Below are positions 23,616-31,467 of a DNA stretch of 64,000 nucleotides, in pieces. Location: positions 186,001-250,000 of the forward strand of contig CAZUEX010000002.1 of NCBI GenBank assembly GCA_964619535.1. Reading direction: 5' to 3'. The position numbers were made by a program, and so were the translations under genes. The stretch is from Leptonema sp964619535 (GTDB lineage Bacteria; Spirochaetota; Leptospiria; Leptospirales; Leptonemataceae). The stretch's first letter is position 1. Each line of letters starts with the position of its first letter. Below the pieces are notes generated by a model. The model was not told the origin of the DNA. It saw only the letters and a list, made by a program, of their open reading frames with translations, and did no database searches.

Positions 23616-24327
23616 GAAAGACATCCGTCTGTATGAGCCTGAAAGCATGGAGGCCGATGCTTCCCTGTCCGGTGAAGCAAGGGAACATCGCGATCTTCAT
23701 CTGGCCTTGAAGAAGGCCGGTCAGGAGGTGTCAGAAAAGCTTCCTGCGTTAGGCGATGATTTTAACGAGAAGCTTCTGGCCCGGCTCGAAAGTGCCGTTA
23801 AGGATCCCTCGGCTTTACCTCCTCTGAATGATGCGGATTTTGTTTTTCCATCTTCTGACCTGCCTTCCGATCCTGCAGGTGGCTGGTATAAAAGGCCGCT
23901 ATTCTGGCGGATCAGCGCCGTGCTGCTCGTTGGTGTGGGGATTGTCGTGGCCATTCGTTCCATCGAAGAGCCATCTTCTCCGGACGGAGTGCAGAAGGCT
24001 GCAAAAGAACCGCTGGCAGAGGCAGAGCCGCTAAACGAACCACTGAAAGAACCGGCGCAGGGGCTTCCAGAAGCGCCGTCCTTTGCCGCACCGCTCCCGG
24101 ATGCCGGGGATAATCCTCCGATGATGGGTACTGCACCACCGGCCGGTGTCGAAGGCGGGATCGGTGGAGACGACAGCGTCGTCAATCCGGAGGCAGACCT
24201 GAGACAGCGCATCGAATCTGAAACCGATCAGGAAAAACGCAGACAATTGCAGGAACAGCTGCTTCGGGTCTACGAAGCTACCGGTCAGGTTGACAGGGCC
24301 CGTCGGCTGCGGGAAAGCACGCGCTGA
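23584..24327 (+). CDS. Probable membrane-spanning anti-sigma factor
   Basis: The protein has 247 residues from ATG 23584. A TTG at 23605 has a better ribosome site (AGGGAG) and would remove seven residues and shrink the overlap with the sigma gene. An acidic N-terminal cytoplasmic part (1-100) is followed by one transmembrane helix (about 108-125, ISAVLLVGVGIVVAI). Then come a proline/alanine/glutamate-rich low-complexity stretch (about 135-200) and a C-terminal charged helix (ESETDQEKRRQLQEQLLRVYE). This is the layout of ECF anti-sigma factors, though no zinc-binding His-Cys-Cys motif is present. Position directly after an ECF sigma gene is the main evidence. Confidence 0.65.
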   Translation: MRKGETCLDREKDIRLYEPESMEADASLSGEAREHRDLHLALKKAGQEVSEKLPALGDDFNEKLLARLESAVKDPSALPPLNDADFVFPSSDLPSDPAGGWYKRPLFWRISAVLLVGVGIVVAIRSIEEPSSPDGVQKAAKEPLAEAEPLNEPLKEPAQGLPEAPSFAAPLPDAGDNPPMMGTAPPAGVEGGIGGDDSVVNPEADLRQRIESETDQEKRRQLQEQLLRVYEATGQVDRARRLRESTR

Positions 24328-24336
24328 GGCCGGACA

Positions 24337-25632
24337 TTACAGCGTGATCGTCGTAAAGGCCATCACCGGCTTCAGCCAGACGATCCGTACTGCAAGCAGC
24401 AGAAAGAAAACCGCGCTTAAGAGAAGCAGCCCATGTGACCGCATCCCCGGTATTCGGTCGCGAAGCAGTACCATGATGGGGATGCTTAACGTAAACATCC
24501 GATTAACGTTATCAAAAGTAGCCCAGTACTCAACGACGGAGATGATCGAAAGCATCGCTGTAAAGATCAGCGGCGTGAACAGGATACCGGCAGCAAGCCT
24601 GGTAGCTGTTCGTTGCGGGGTGGTGATATAATAGAACGTCGAGACCAGAAGCAGCAGGTAGAGCAGGTTCAGATATTTGGCCAGTTCTCTGGCTGCTCCT
24701 TTCAGCGAGGTCATGGCAGAGAAGTCCAGGCTTTCTACAAAGCCCTGCATGGGCATACCAAGCTTGGCCGTATAGTGGGCAGGATGAGCACCGGGATGGG
24801 TTTCTATCAGGCGAACGGCTACCATCCAGCCCAGAAAGCACAACACCGGCAGGCCGGCCAGGAGCATACCTCGAAGGGAGCGCCGATACAGGTATAAAAG
24901 GCCAACGGGAGCCACTGCGAACAGAGCCGTATCGCGAATCGATACAAGATATACGAGTAACAGGGCTGCAGCGACGATCCAGCCGGAACGATAGTTGGTG
25001 CGATCCACGGAATCGGTGGAGAACCGAAACCCGGCTTTTTCAAGCATATAGAAAGCTATGACAGCCACTGCCACCATCAGGGAATCCGATACGAGAAGCA
25101 GGGAAGAGTTAAAAGAGAAGGGCGAAAACAGGAAAAACAGGGCAAGGTACCGATTCTGTTCTGATAACATGCAGCGCAGGGCAACAAAGGCCAGGATGTG
25201 TATCAGCTGCAGAAGAAAGAAGGCGATGATGGGATACGCATGCCAGCCAGCCAGCCACGCAGGGAGGCCGACCAGCAGGCTCATACCGATCCGCCCCATG
25301 CGCATGCGGTAGGTGTCGAGGATGGGAGTGGGCATGGACGGATCAAAGATGGAGCGGGCCACAAGATAGAAGAACTGGCCATCGTAGCCTGACTCCTTGA
25401 AGACAACCATACCATCGAAGGCCGCATCAGGATTCAGATCGATAAATTCCTGCTGCATTCCCAGCAAGGACGACATCTGGAAGTCGTATGGAGCGATGCG
25501 TGCAGCGGTAAGGAGCAGTATCACAACAGAGAATACAGCAATCGGCAGTGCAATCCCCATACGGTTCAGGGGATCGATAACACGTTTTCGAATCCCCCGG
25601 CTAATATCTGTGATGAGTCGATCAGAATGCAA
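24337..25632 (-). CDS. Polytopic membrane protein, probable cell-surface glycopolymer (GT-C-like) protein
   Basis: The protein has 431 residues with about ten hydrophobic helices. A first extracytoplasmic loop carries KESGYDGQFFYLVARSIFDPS, a Tyr-Asp-Gly-Gln-Phe motif shared by a family of glycopolymer-formation proteins related to polyprenyl-phosphate-sugar-dependent GT-C transferases. It follows, with an 11-base overlap, an MBOAT acyltransferase gene and an SGNH protein gene on the same strand. The natural reading is a membrane module that builds and O-acylates a surface glycan. The transferase activity itself is inferred: the acidic residue in the first loop (the Asp of YDGQ) is consistent, but no donor specificity can be read. 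Confidence 0.65.
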   Translation of the reverse strand: MHSDRLITDISRGIRKRVIDPLNRMGIALPIAVFSVVILLLTAARIAPYDFQMSSLLGMQQEFIDLNPDAAFDGMVVFKESGYDGQFFYLVARSIFDPSMPTPILDTYRMRMGRIGMSLLVGLPAWLAGWHAYPIIAFFLLQLIHILAFVALRCMLSEQNRYLALFFLFSPFSFNSSLLLVSDSLMVAVAVIAFYMLEKAGFRFSTDSVDRTNYRSGWIVAAALLLVYLVSIRDTALFAVAPVGLLYLYRRSLRGMLLAGLPVLCFLGWMVAVRLIETHPGAHPAHYTAKLGMPMQGFVESLDFSAMTSLKGAARELAKYLNLLYLLLLVSTFYYITTPQRTATRLAAGILFTPLIFTAMLSIISVVEYWATFDNVNRMFTLSIPIMVLLRDRIPGMRSHGLLLLSAVFFLLLAVRIVWLKPVMAFTTITL

Positions 25633-27100
25633 AATAGATTACCTCTTTGCCAAACTGTCCACGCAGGATGATCAGAAAAAACACGGCCAGCGGAACAAGA
25701 ACCTTTACCCACAGAGGTCGTTCGGATAACCAATCGTCCGACTTATAATAGCGACTGAGACCGTCAAACAGGAAGGCAGGGAGGGCGATCTCCAGGGCAT
25801 GGGGCACATAGCGATGAAGGGCATAGGCGCTGCCTGTTAAACCTGTGTTGTCCCAGTGCTGCAACGCTCCCTCGAAGAACATCATTACCTGTGTCATGTC
25901 ATAGGCCCGAAAGATCAGACCCGAGACGGCAATGATCAGCAGGTTGATGATCAGGCCGGAGGTGGCCAGAACAGCCCTTGTCTTTCGGTTATCGGATTCA
26001 ATGCGTATCAGGCGGTACACAGAGGCGGCCAGACCACCGATTCCACCCCAGACGATGTAGGTCCAGTTGGCTCCATGCCACAGGCCGGAAAGCAGGTAGA
26101 CGATCATGACGTTTCGTACGGTCATCCATTCTGATACGCGATTGCCACCAAGGGGGCGATATATGTAATCCGTAAACCAGCGCAGCAGGGTTGTATGCCA
26201 TCGGCGCCAGAATTCGGCTGGATTGGTTGCAAAGAAGGGCTGCAAGAAGTTTCTCGTCAGCTGTATACCGAGCAACTGTGATACGCCAAGGGCAATAAAG
26301 GAATAGCCCGCAAAGTCGCCGTATAACTGCACCATAAAGACAAGTCCGGTAAACAGGACCTGCGCTGCACCAAACTCATAAGGGGCAGATCCCAGAAGCA
26401 GATACTTTGCCCTGTCACCATAAAAGCCGTCGATCAGAGGAGCAAGGTTATCTGCAACGACAACCTTCAGCAGAAGGCCATGAAGGGCGTTCCAAACTCC
26501 CCTGTAGGCCAGCTCTACGTTCATGGATCGCTCGTTCTTCAGAGCAACGAGGAGTTGTTCTGCCCGTTCAATCGGCCCGGCTACAAGCTGTGGAAAGTAG
26601 ACGACGAAGAGCGCAAAGTCGGCCAGGTTGCGTTCTGCCGGAATACGCCGTCGGTAGACATCGATGGTGTAGGCACTGGCCTGGAAGGTAAAGAAACTGA
26701 TACCCACAGGCAGTATCAGGTTTTCGATCAGAAACCGGCTACCCGCTTCAGGTTCCAGGCCCAGCATCTGCAACAGGCGAAAGAGCTCTCCGGAAAAGAA
26801 GTTATAGTATTTAAAAAAGCCAAGCAAAGAGAAGTTGCCGATGAGCGCTGCGGCAATGGCTGCCCTGCGCAGTCTTTCACGGCCTTGTTTTTCGATGACG
26901 AGAGACCAGGAGTAGTTCCAGAGAGTGGCAAAGAGGACCAGTCCGAGAAAGACCCAGTCCCACGAGCCATAGAAAACATACGATGCAAACAGCAGAAGGG
27001 TGTTCTGTGCTCGCACTCTCCAGCGAAAGGGCTGCAGAGCCCAGTACAGGGTCAGAACCACCGTGAAGAACAGGAGAAAAATGAGAGAGTTAAAAATCAT
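25622..27100 (-). CDS. MBOAT-family O-acyltransferase (AlgI/PatA-like)
   Basis: The protein has 492 residues and about eleven to twelve membrane helices. The family signature is present: RRWHTTLLRWFTDYIYRPLGG, and the catalytic histidine in LSGLWHGANWTYIVWG near residue 340. The early segments FTVVLTLYWAL, YYNFFSGELF, LPVGISFFTFQ and YFPQLVAGPI match AlgI. AlgI-type proteins pass an acyl group, usually acetyl, from a cytoplasmic donor across the inner membrane. A periplasmic SGNH protein then transfers it to a polysaccharide. The gene just upstream encodes such a protein, overlapping this one by 4 bases. The likely target is an exopolysaccharide or lipopolysaccharide O-antigen. Confidence 0.92.
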   Translation of the reverse strand: MIFNSLIFLLFFTVVLTLYWALQPFRWRVRAQNTLLLFASYVFYGSWDWVFLGLVLFATLWNYSWSLVIEKQGRERLRRAAIAAALIGNFSLLGFFKYYNFFSGELFRLLQMLGLEPEAGSRFLIENLILPVGISFFTFQASAYTIDVYRRRIPAERNLADFALFVVYFPQLVAGPIERAEQLLVALKNERSMNVELAYRGVWNALHGLLLKVVVADNLAPLIDGFYGDRAKYLLLGSAPYEFGAAQVLFTGLVFMVQLYGDFAGYSFIALGVSQLLGIQLTRNFLQPFFATNPAEFWRRWHTTLLRWFTDYIYRPLGGNRVSEWMTVRNVMIVYLLSGLWHGANWTYIVWGGIGGLAASVYRLIRIESDNRKTRAVLATSGLIINLLIIAVSGLIFRAYDMTQVMMFFEGALQHWDNTGLTGSAYALHRYVPHALEIALPAFLFDGLSRYYKSDDWLSERPLWVKVLVPLAVFFLIILRGQFGKEVIYFAF

Positions 27101-28302
27101 CGCCCCCCCTCCAGAAAACGTTCTTTGATCGAGGGAAAGATGAGGCGGAAGTCTTTGTTCAGATCTGCTGCACCGTAACAGCTAAGATGAAAAGGATCGA
27201 TGTATCGGGATTCCGGGTAGCTCAGGACAGGGAATGTCACATAGCCCGTTCCTGGATAACGGGATAGCACTTCCTGGATCGTCTGTCGCAGAACGGGCAC
27301 CTTTGGGCTCCTGCTGACCCGTTCGGGCAGTGGCAGTTCAAGAAAGACCAGGCGAATGCCCTGTGACGAGGCAAAGGCAACGAGCTCTTCCAGCTGTTCG
27401 GTAGGAAAGGCTGTTTTTCTGGAAAGGCCAGTGGCCATACCCTGCATGGCACGATCTCGAGCCAGATGCAGAGCGATACGCCCCTGAGGAGAAGTCAGGT
27501 CATCGAGGTTAAAGGAGCCTCCGTATCTTTGCATGGACTGTTCGACCAGGGCCGTCCGGTCGGGGGCGCGCAGGCGGTCATAGCAGAGTCCCTGGTGAAT
27601 GGCATCACAGGCGTCGCAGCCTTCAATATGGCCGTTTCGTCCGGGATTCTGTAGCATATGGAGAAGGGCTGAGCGCAAAAAGTAGGTCCGGTACAGGTAG
27701 GGCAGGCCTTCGTAGGCCTGGACCAGCCGGTCCATGCCCGTGAATATGCGAATGGAGTCGAGATAGCCAAGAAAGTGCAAACGCCCGTTACGGAATACAG
27801 GGGCAAAGAGGTCGGCGTTGAGTGCAGGCTTAAGGCTGGGGGGCTCTCCCTGGAAAAGGGGAGCATCCAGTCTTCTGTCGATCATCTGAAAGATGGCCTG
27901 AGATACTGAAATACCATCGTCGTACGGCAGGTCCGGAGCCGGCCTTTCCGGACTGCTCAGCATCATATGTTGATGTGGGGCAAGCAGGATCAGCTCCGGT
28001 TTACGACCTGTACTGAGATACCTCTTGAGAAGAACAGTGTAGTAACGGTTACCCATACCCGGAGCGCTGAAATTGTAAAATGACAATCCTTCTTCCGGGC
28101 GACGGAGGGCCATCGAACGCGAATCCCCGAGAACGATGACACGATAATCCTCGGTTCCTTCGCGTAGCTCCACACCTTTCCGGTAAAGATGGTACTCCTG
28201 TGGGTCGGCGTAGGAATATACGGGCAGAAAGCGTACGATGACTTCGACAAGGACAATCAGGGCCGCAGTGAGAACGAGAGCCGCAAAGGATCTATTTTTC
28301 AT
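27097..28302 (-). CDS. SGNH/DUF1574-like acyltransferase partner of the MBOAT protein
   Basis: The protein has 401 residues. An N-terminal hydrophobic helix (7-25) anchors it facing the periplasm. Block I is VIVLGDSRSM, with nucleophile Ser61 in the GDSR variant typical of AlgJ/AlgX and of the DUF1574 proteins abundant in Leptospira. Block V is YIDPFHLSCYG near residues 368-377, supplying the Asp and His of the catalytic triad. NFSAPGMGNR provides the oxyanion Gly and Asn. It overlaps the MBOAT gene by 4 bases, supporting a two-step O-acylation pathway. It lies 3 bases after nadE. I take it as the periplasmic transferase. Esterase activity is the alternative. Confidence 0.8.
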   Translation of the reverse strand: MKNRSFAALVLTAALIVLVEVIVRFLPVYSYADPQEYHLYRKGVELREGTEDYRVIVLGDSRSMALRRPEEGLSFYNFSAPGMGNRYYTVLLKRYLSTGRKPELILLAPHQHMMLSSPERPAPDLPYDDGISVSQAIFQMIDRRLDAPLFQGEPPSLKPALNADLFAPVFRNGRLHFLGYLDSIRIFTGMDRLVQAYEGLPYLYRTYFLRSALLHMLQNPGRNGHIEGCDACDAIHQGLCYDRLRAPDRTALVEQSMQRYGGSFNLDDLTSPQGRIALHLARDRAMQGMATGLSRKTAFPTEQLEELVAFASSQGIRLVFLELPLPERVSRSPKVPVLRQTIQEVLSRYPGTGYVTFPVLSYPESRYIDPFHLSCYGAADLNKDFRLIFPSIKERFLEGGR

Positions 28303-28305
28303 GGG

Positions 28306-30360
28306 CTATTCTTCAGAATCTCCTTGTATCGGTGTACTTAAAACAGGGAAGCGCAGGTAGCTGCGTGGGTCGATGTTATAAGAATCGATATGAAAGGAAA
28401 CGGCCAGGCGTTCGCGCTTCCACTGACTGGCCCTCCATAGTTTGAAGAACCGCGAAACAGCATAAACAAGTTCATCCCGGTTGAAAGAGCCGCTCTCTGT
28501 CCATCGAGCCAGGCCTTCAGCCTGTTCCCTGTGTAAAACATCTACGATGGCCGAAGGAGGCATGAGATCCTGCAGGGCAAGACGTTCGATACGTTCCAGC
28601 AGTGGATACGGCATCAGGTCTTTTTCATCAGTTTGCCCGGCCTCGGGCGGGCGAAGTTCGGCTGTCGGCTTTTGACCGGTGATGGTCTGCAACGACGGTA
28701 CGGGTCCAAAGTCATCACCGGTCGTTTCCATGTGTCTGAGCCAGCGAAGAAGGAAGGCCTTGTCAATGCCGGCCAGTGGAGCCAGCCCTCCGGATGTATC
28801 GCCGTCCATGGTACAGTAACCGACGGCTCCTTCACTGCGGTTGCCCGTCGTGATGAGAATGCTTCCCGTCATATTGGCCATCATCCATACCAGAGGACTG
28901 CGCATCCTGGCCTGAATATTCTGTAATACCAGGTCGTCTGTTTCCCAGCTGAGCTTTCGCCGCATCGTCTCTTCTATCATGTCGATGGAGCGGTCTACAA
29001 TGTCCTGGATATGAATGCAATGATGATCACTTTGCAGTTCAGTGGCCACGGCAGATGCGGCCCGTTCCGTTGTTTTCGAGCTCTGTGCCGTTGATTGATA
29101 GATGGTATGCAACAGAGCGGCAGTAGCGTTCGAAGGCGGATAAACGGGCAGGCCGGCCTTTGAAAAAAAGTAATCCCCCAGTTCCTGCATGCCGCGGCGA
29201 ATCATGCGCTCTACAAGCAGAGCACAGGCAGCGGAGTCGGCACCACCGGAAAGTGACACGGTATAACCCTGCGCACCGGATTTTCGCATGTAATCGTACA
29301 GGGCCAGCGTCTCTGCTTGCAGGAATTCTTCGAATCGATGTTGTTCTGTTTCGCCAGCTCCCTTTTCACGCGTGGGGCGGGTGTCATCTACCACCTGGAT
29401 ACGTTCAAGCGAATAACCTGGTGGCAGAGAAGCAGGTGTGGATGCGGAGTCCGTCTGAATGGATTTCGCATCAATAGAAAGAATCTGCAACGACGCTTGA
29501 TCGTCGTTCATTTCTTCTTTTCGCGAAAAGAGCCGTCGACGTTTCTGCCGGAGCCCCTGTAGTGGCAGTTCGAGCTGACTGATCTGTGCATCGCAGTAAG
29601 AAAAGCGCTGTGACTGATGCAGTAACGTGCCGTCTGAGGCCACGATGCGTGAGCCGTCGTAGATGGCCTTGCCTGCTTCGTTGCCGAGCAGGTTCACGGT
29701 TGCATATATGCAGTGAAATTCTCGCGAAGAGGCCTCGACGATGGAGTTGCGAATCGCGTACTTGCCAAATCCGAAATGTGAGGCAGCGGGATTTAGAATA
29801 AGGTCGGTCGATGCCAGTGCATATTTCAGGGCAGGCCGGGTCATTACCCAGGCATCTTCGCATATCTCTATAGCGATGCGAATGCCTGCAAAGTCGATGA
29901 GGGCGGGGCCGAACCATGCTCCATCAAGGGCTTGCTCTTTAGAAGAGATGAATGAGCCGCTCTGCCCCTGAAAGGCACGAAACCATCGCTGTTCATAGTG
30001 CAGGCCTTCTCCTGCCAGATGTTGTTTGGGAATAAGGGCAACGACCCTGCCTCGATAGATCAAGGCCATACAGTTGTAGAGCAGGTCGTTGTGGCGAAAG
30101 GGAAGCCCTGTGGCAATCAGTGCATCGCATTGAGCGGTGTTTGCAGCGAGCCGTAGCAGGCTCTTTCGCGCTCCCTCGATCAGGTAGGGCATGTAAAAGG
30201 CATCTTCGCAACCATAACCGGTCAGAGACAACTCAGGAAAACAGATAACCTGACGATCATGCCCTGTCAGCGTGATGGCTTTTTCGATGCGCTGGCGGTT
30301 TCCGGTTAGGTCAAGCGGGATCTGATTTACGGTGATCAGACTGAGACGAAGATGCGACAT
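28306..30360 (-). CDS. nadE: Glutamine-dependent NAD+ synthetase
   Basis: The 684-residue cytoplasmic enzyme catalyses the last step of NAD synthesis, amidating deamido-NAD with glutamine-derived ammonia and ATP. The N-terminal nitrilase-type amidase domain shows the Glu-Lys-Cys triad as Glu43 (FPELSLTGYG), Lys112 (IPKQHLAGEG) and Cys167 (EICEDAWV). The C-terminal synthetase domain has the ATP pyrophosphatase loop SLSGGADSAACALL near residue 370 and TGNRSEGAVGYCTMDGD. Length matches the long glutaminase-containing form. It is embedded in a minus-strand run, 12 bases after purQ and 3 bases before the SGNH gene, consistent with one transcript starting at purS. Confidence 0.95.
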   Translation of the reverse strand: MSHLRLSLITVNQIPLDLTGNRQRIEKAITLTGHDRQVICFPELSLTGYGCEDAFYMPYLIEGARKSLLRLAANTAQCDALIATGLPFRHNDLLYNCMALIYRGRVVALIPKQHLAGEGLHYEQRWFRAFQGQSGSFISSKEQALDGAWFGPALIDFAGIRIAIEICEDAWVMTRPALKYALASTDLILNPAASHFGFGKYAIRNSIVEASSREFHCIYATVNLLGNEAGKAIYDGSRIVASDGTLLHQSQRFSYCDAQISQLELPLQGLRQKRRRLFSRKEEMNDDQASLQILSIDAKSIQTDSASTPASLPPGYSLERIQVVDDTRPTREKGAGETEQHRFEEFLQAETLALYDYMRKSGAQGYTVSLSGGADSAACALLVERMIRRGMQELGDYFFSKAGLPVYPPSNATAALLHTIYQSTAQSSKTTERAASAVATELQSDHHCIHIQDIVDRSIDMIEETMRRKLSWETDDLVLQNIQARMRSPLVWMMANMTGSILITTGNRSEGAVGYCTMDGDTSGGLAPLAGIDKAFLLRWLRHMETTGDDFGPVPSLQTITGQKPTAELRPPEAGQTDEKDLMPYPLLERIERLALQDLMPPSAIVDVLHREQAEGLARWTESGSFNRDELVYAVSRFFKLWRASQWKRERLAVSFHIDSYNIDPRSYLRFPVLSTPIQGDSEE

Positions 30361-30372
30361 GCCGGCCCCCTG

Positions 30373-31041
30373 TTAGACGGCCACGGCCAGAGATTGCAGG
30401 TAGGCTTCGAGAATCGCTTTGCCGTCCGTCTTGCCATTCCGTGGATCTGTAGCCCGCTCTGGATGGGGCATCATTCCGAGTACCCGTCCATTTTCAGAAA
30501 CGATACCGGCGATGTCATTCATCGATCCATTTGGATTGTCCAGATATCGCAGGGCAACGCGGCCTTCACCTTCCAGCCGTTTCAGGGTTTCTTCGTCGGC
30601 ACGGTAATTGCCTTCTGAATGAGAAATGGGAATGCGGTACTGGCCTTTCAGGCCCTGGAAAATGCTGCTATTGCCGGCAACAAGGGTAACGTCTTTTGCA
30701 AGATGCAGCAGACCTTTATTACGAATCAGGGCTCCCGGCAACAGCTGTGCTTCACAGAGAATCTGGAAGCCGTTGCATATGCCGAGCACAGCACCGCCCC
30801 GTTTTGCATGATCAATGACGGACTGCATGGCAGGGGAGAATCGAGCGATGGCACCGCAGCGCAGGTAGTCGCCGTACGAGAATCCGCCGGGCACAACAAG
30901 CAGGTCATAAGAGTCTTCTATAGAACGATCATGCCACAGAAGGTCGGTCTTACAGCCGAAAATATCGCGCAATACGGCATAGATGTCGCGATCGCAGTTT
31001 GAACCGGGAAACGTAACAATGCCAGCCTTGAATGAGCTCAC
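30373..31041 (-). CDS. purQ: Phosphoribosylformylglycinamidine synthase glutaminase subunit
   Basis: The 222-residue protein is a class I glutamine amidotransferase that supplies ammonia to PurL in the fourth step of purine synthesis, as a complex with PurS. The nucleophile is Cys89 in VLGICNGFQILCEA, and the His-Glu pair lies in GMMPHPERATDP. VVPGGFSYGDYLRCGAIA is characteristic of PurQ. Its start overlaps the purS stop by 4 bases (ATGA). PurL is not in the window. The small three-subunit PurLQS form is typical of Gram-positive bacteria, archaea and spirochaetes, unlike the large fused PurL of gammaproteobacteria. Confidence 0.96.
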   Translation of the reverse strand: MSSFKAGIVTFPGSNCDRDIYAVLRDIFGCKTDLLWHDRSIEDSYDLLVVPGGFSYGDYLRCGAIARFSPAMQSVIDHAKRGGAVLGICNGFQILCEAQLLPGALIRNKGLLHLAKDVTLVAGNSSIFQGLKGQYRIPISHSEGNYRADEETLKRLEGEGRVALRYLDNPNGSMNDIAGIVSENGRVLGMMPHPERATDPRNGKTDGKAILEAYLQSLAVAV

Positions 31042-31295
31042 CGCGCTGCTCCCTGGAATAGATCGTACCGGTAGGTTTCAATAACCTGATTTACAAGCAG
31101 TCCGTTGCAGTAGGATTCAATCTCTTCGCGGGCTGCCGCCTCGTCCTTGCTGTCGAGCTTTACCTCGATGTATTTGCCGATACGGACGTCTTTTACGTTG
31201 GTGTGGCCCATGTGGTGTAGTGAGCTAAGAACGGCCTGGCCCTGTGGATCGAGCACGGATTCCTTTAATGTAACATAAATGCGGGCTTCAAACAT
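31038..31295 (-). CDS. purS: Phosphoribosylformylglycinamidine synthase subunit PurS
   Basis: The 85-residue protein starts at ATG 31295. The open frame extends to 31469 but the PurS fold begins with MFEARIYVTLKESVLDPQG, and 80-85 residues is the usual size. The core strand is VKDVRIGKYIEVKL, followed by LVNQVIETYRY. PurS dimers bridge PurL and PurQ in the formylglycinamidine synthase complex and help ammonia channelling. It is first in a tight operon purS-purQ-nadE-SGNH-MBOAT-membrane protein. The region upstream of it contains an 11-base inverted repeat that may form a leader structure. Confidence 0.93.
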   Translation of the reverse strand: MFEARIYVTLKESVLDPQGQAVLSSLHHMGHTNVKDVRIGKYIEVKLDSKDEAAAREEIESYCNGLLVNQVIETYRYDLFQGAAR

Positions 31296-31328
31296 ACTCC
31301 AAAGTTTCCCCGGTGCATTGGCTGGAAA

Positions 31329-31413
31329 ACTCTTTTTCCTGGCCCGGTAGCCGCTACATGCCCTTTCCAGATAGGAGAGCGCAAGACCCGGTAAGTGCTC
31401 GGGGAAAAAGAGT
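31329..31413. promoter_or_regulatory. Inverted repeat between purS and the FadL-like gene
   Basis: ACTCTTTTTCC (31329-31339) and GGAAAAAGAGT (31403-31413) are a perfect 11-base inverted repeat, 63 bases apart. A smaller AAGTGC/GCACTT hairpin (near 31393-31420) overlaps the right arm, so the two structures exclude one another. In the purS leader this could be an attenuator. It is not a purine riboswitch by any consensus I know. Confidence 0.4.
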
Positions 31414-31467
31414 CCGCACTTCCGGGATAATGGTTTGACCCGACAGGCGGTGGCCCAGAAGTGAGAC

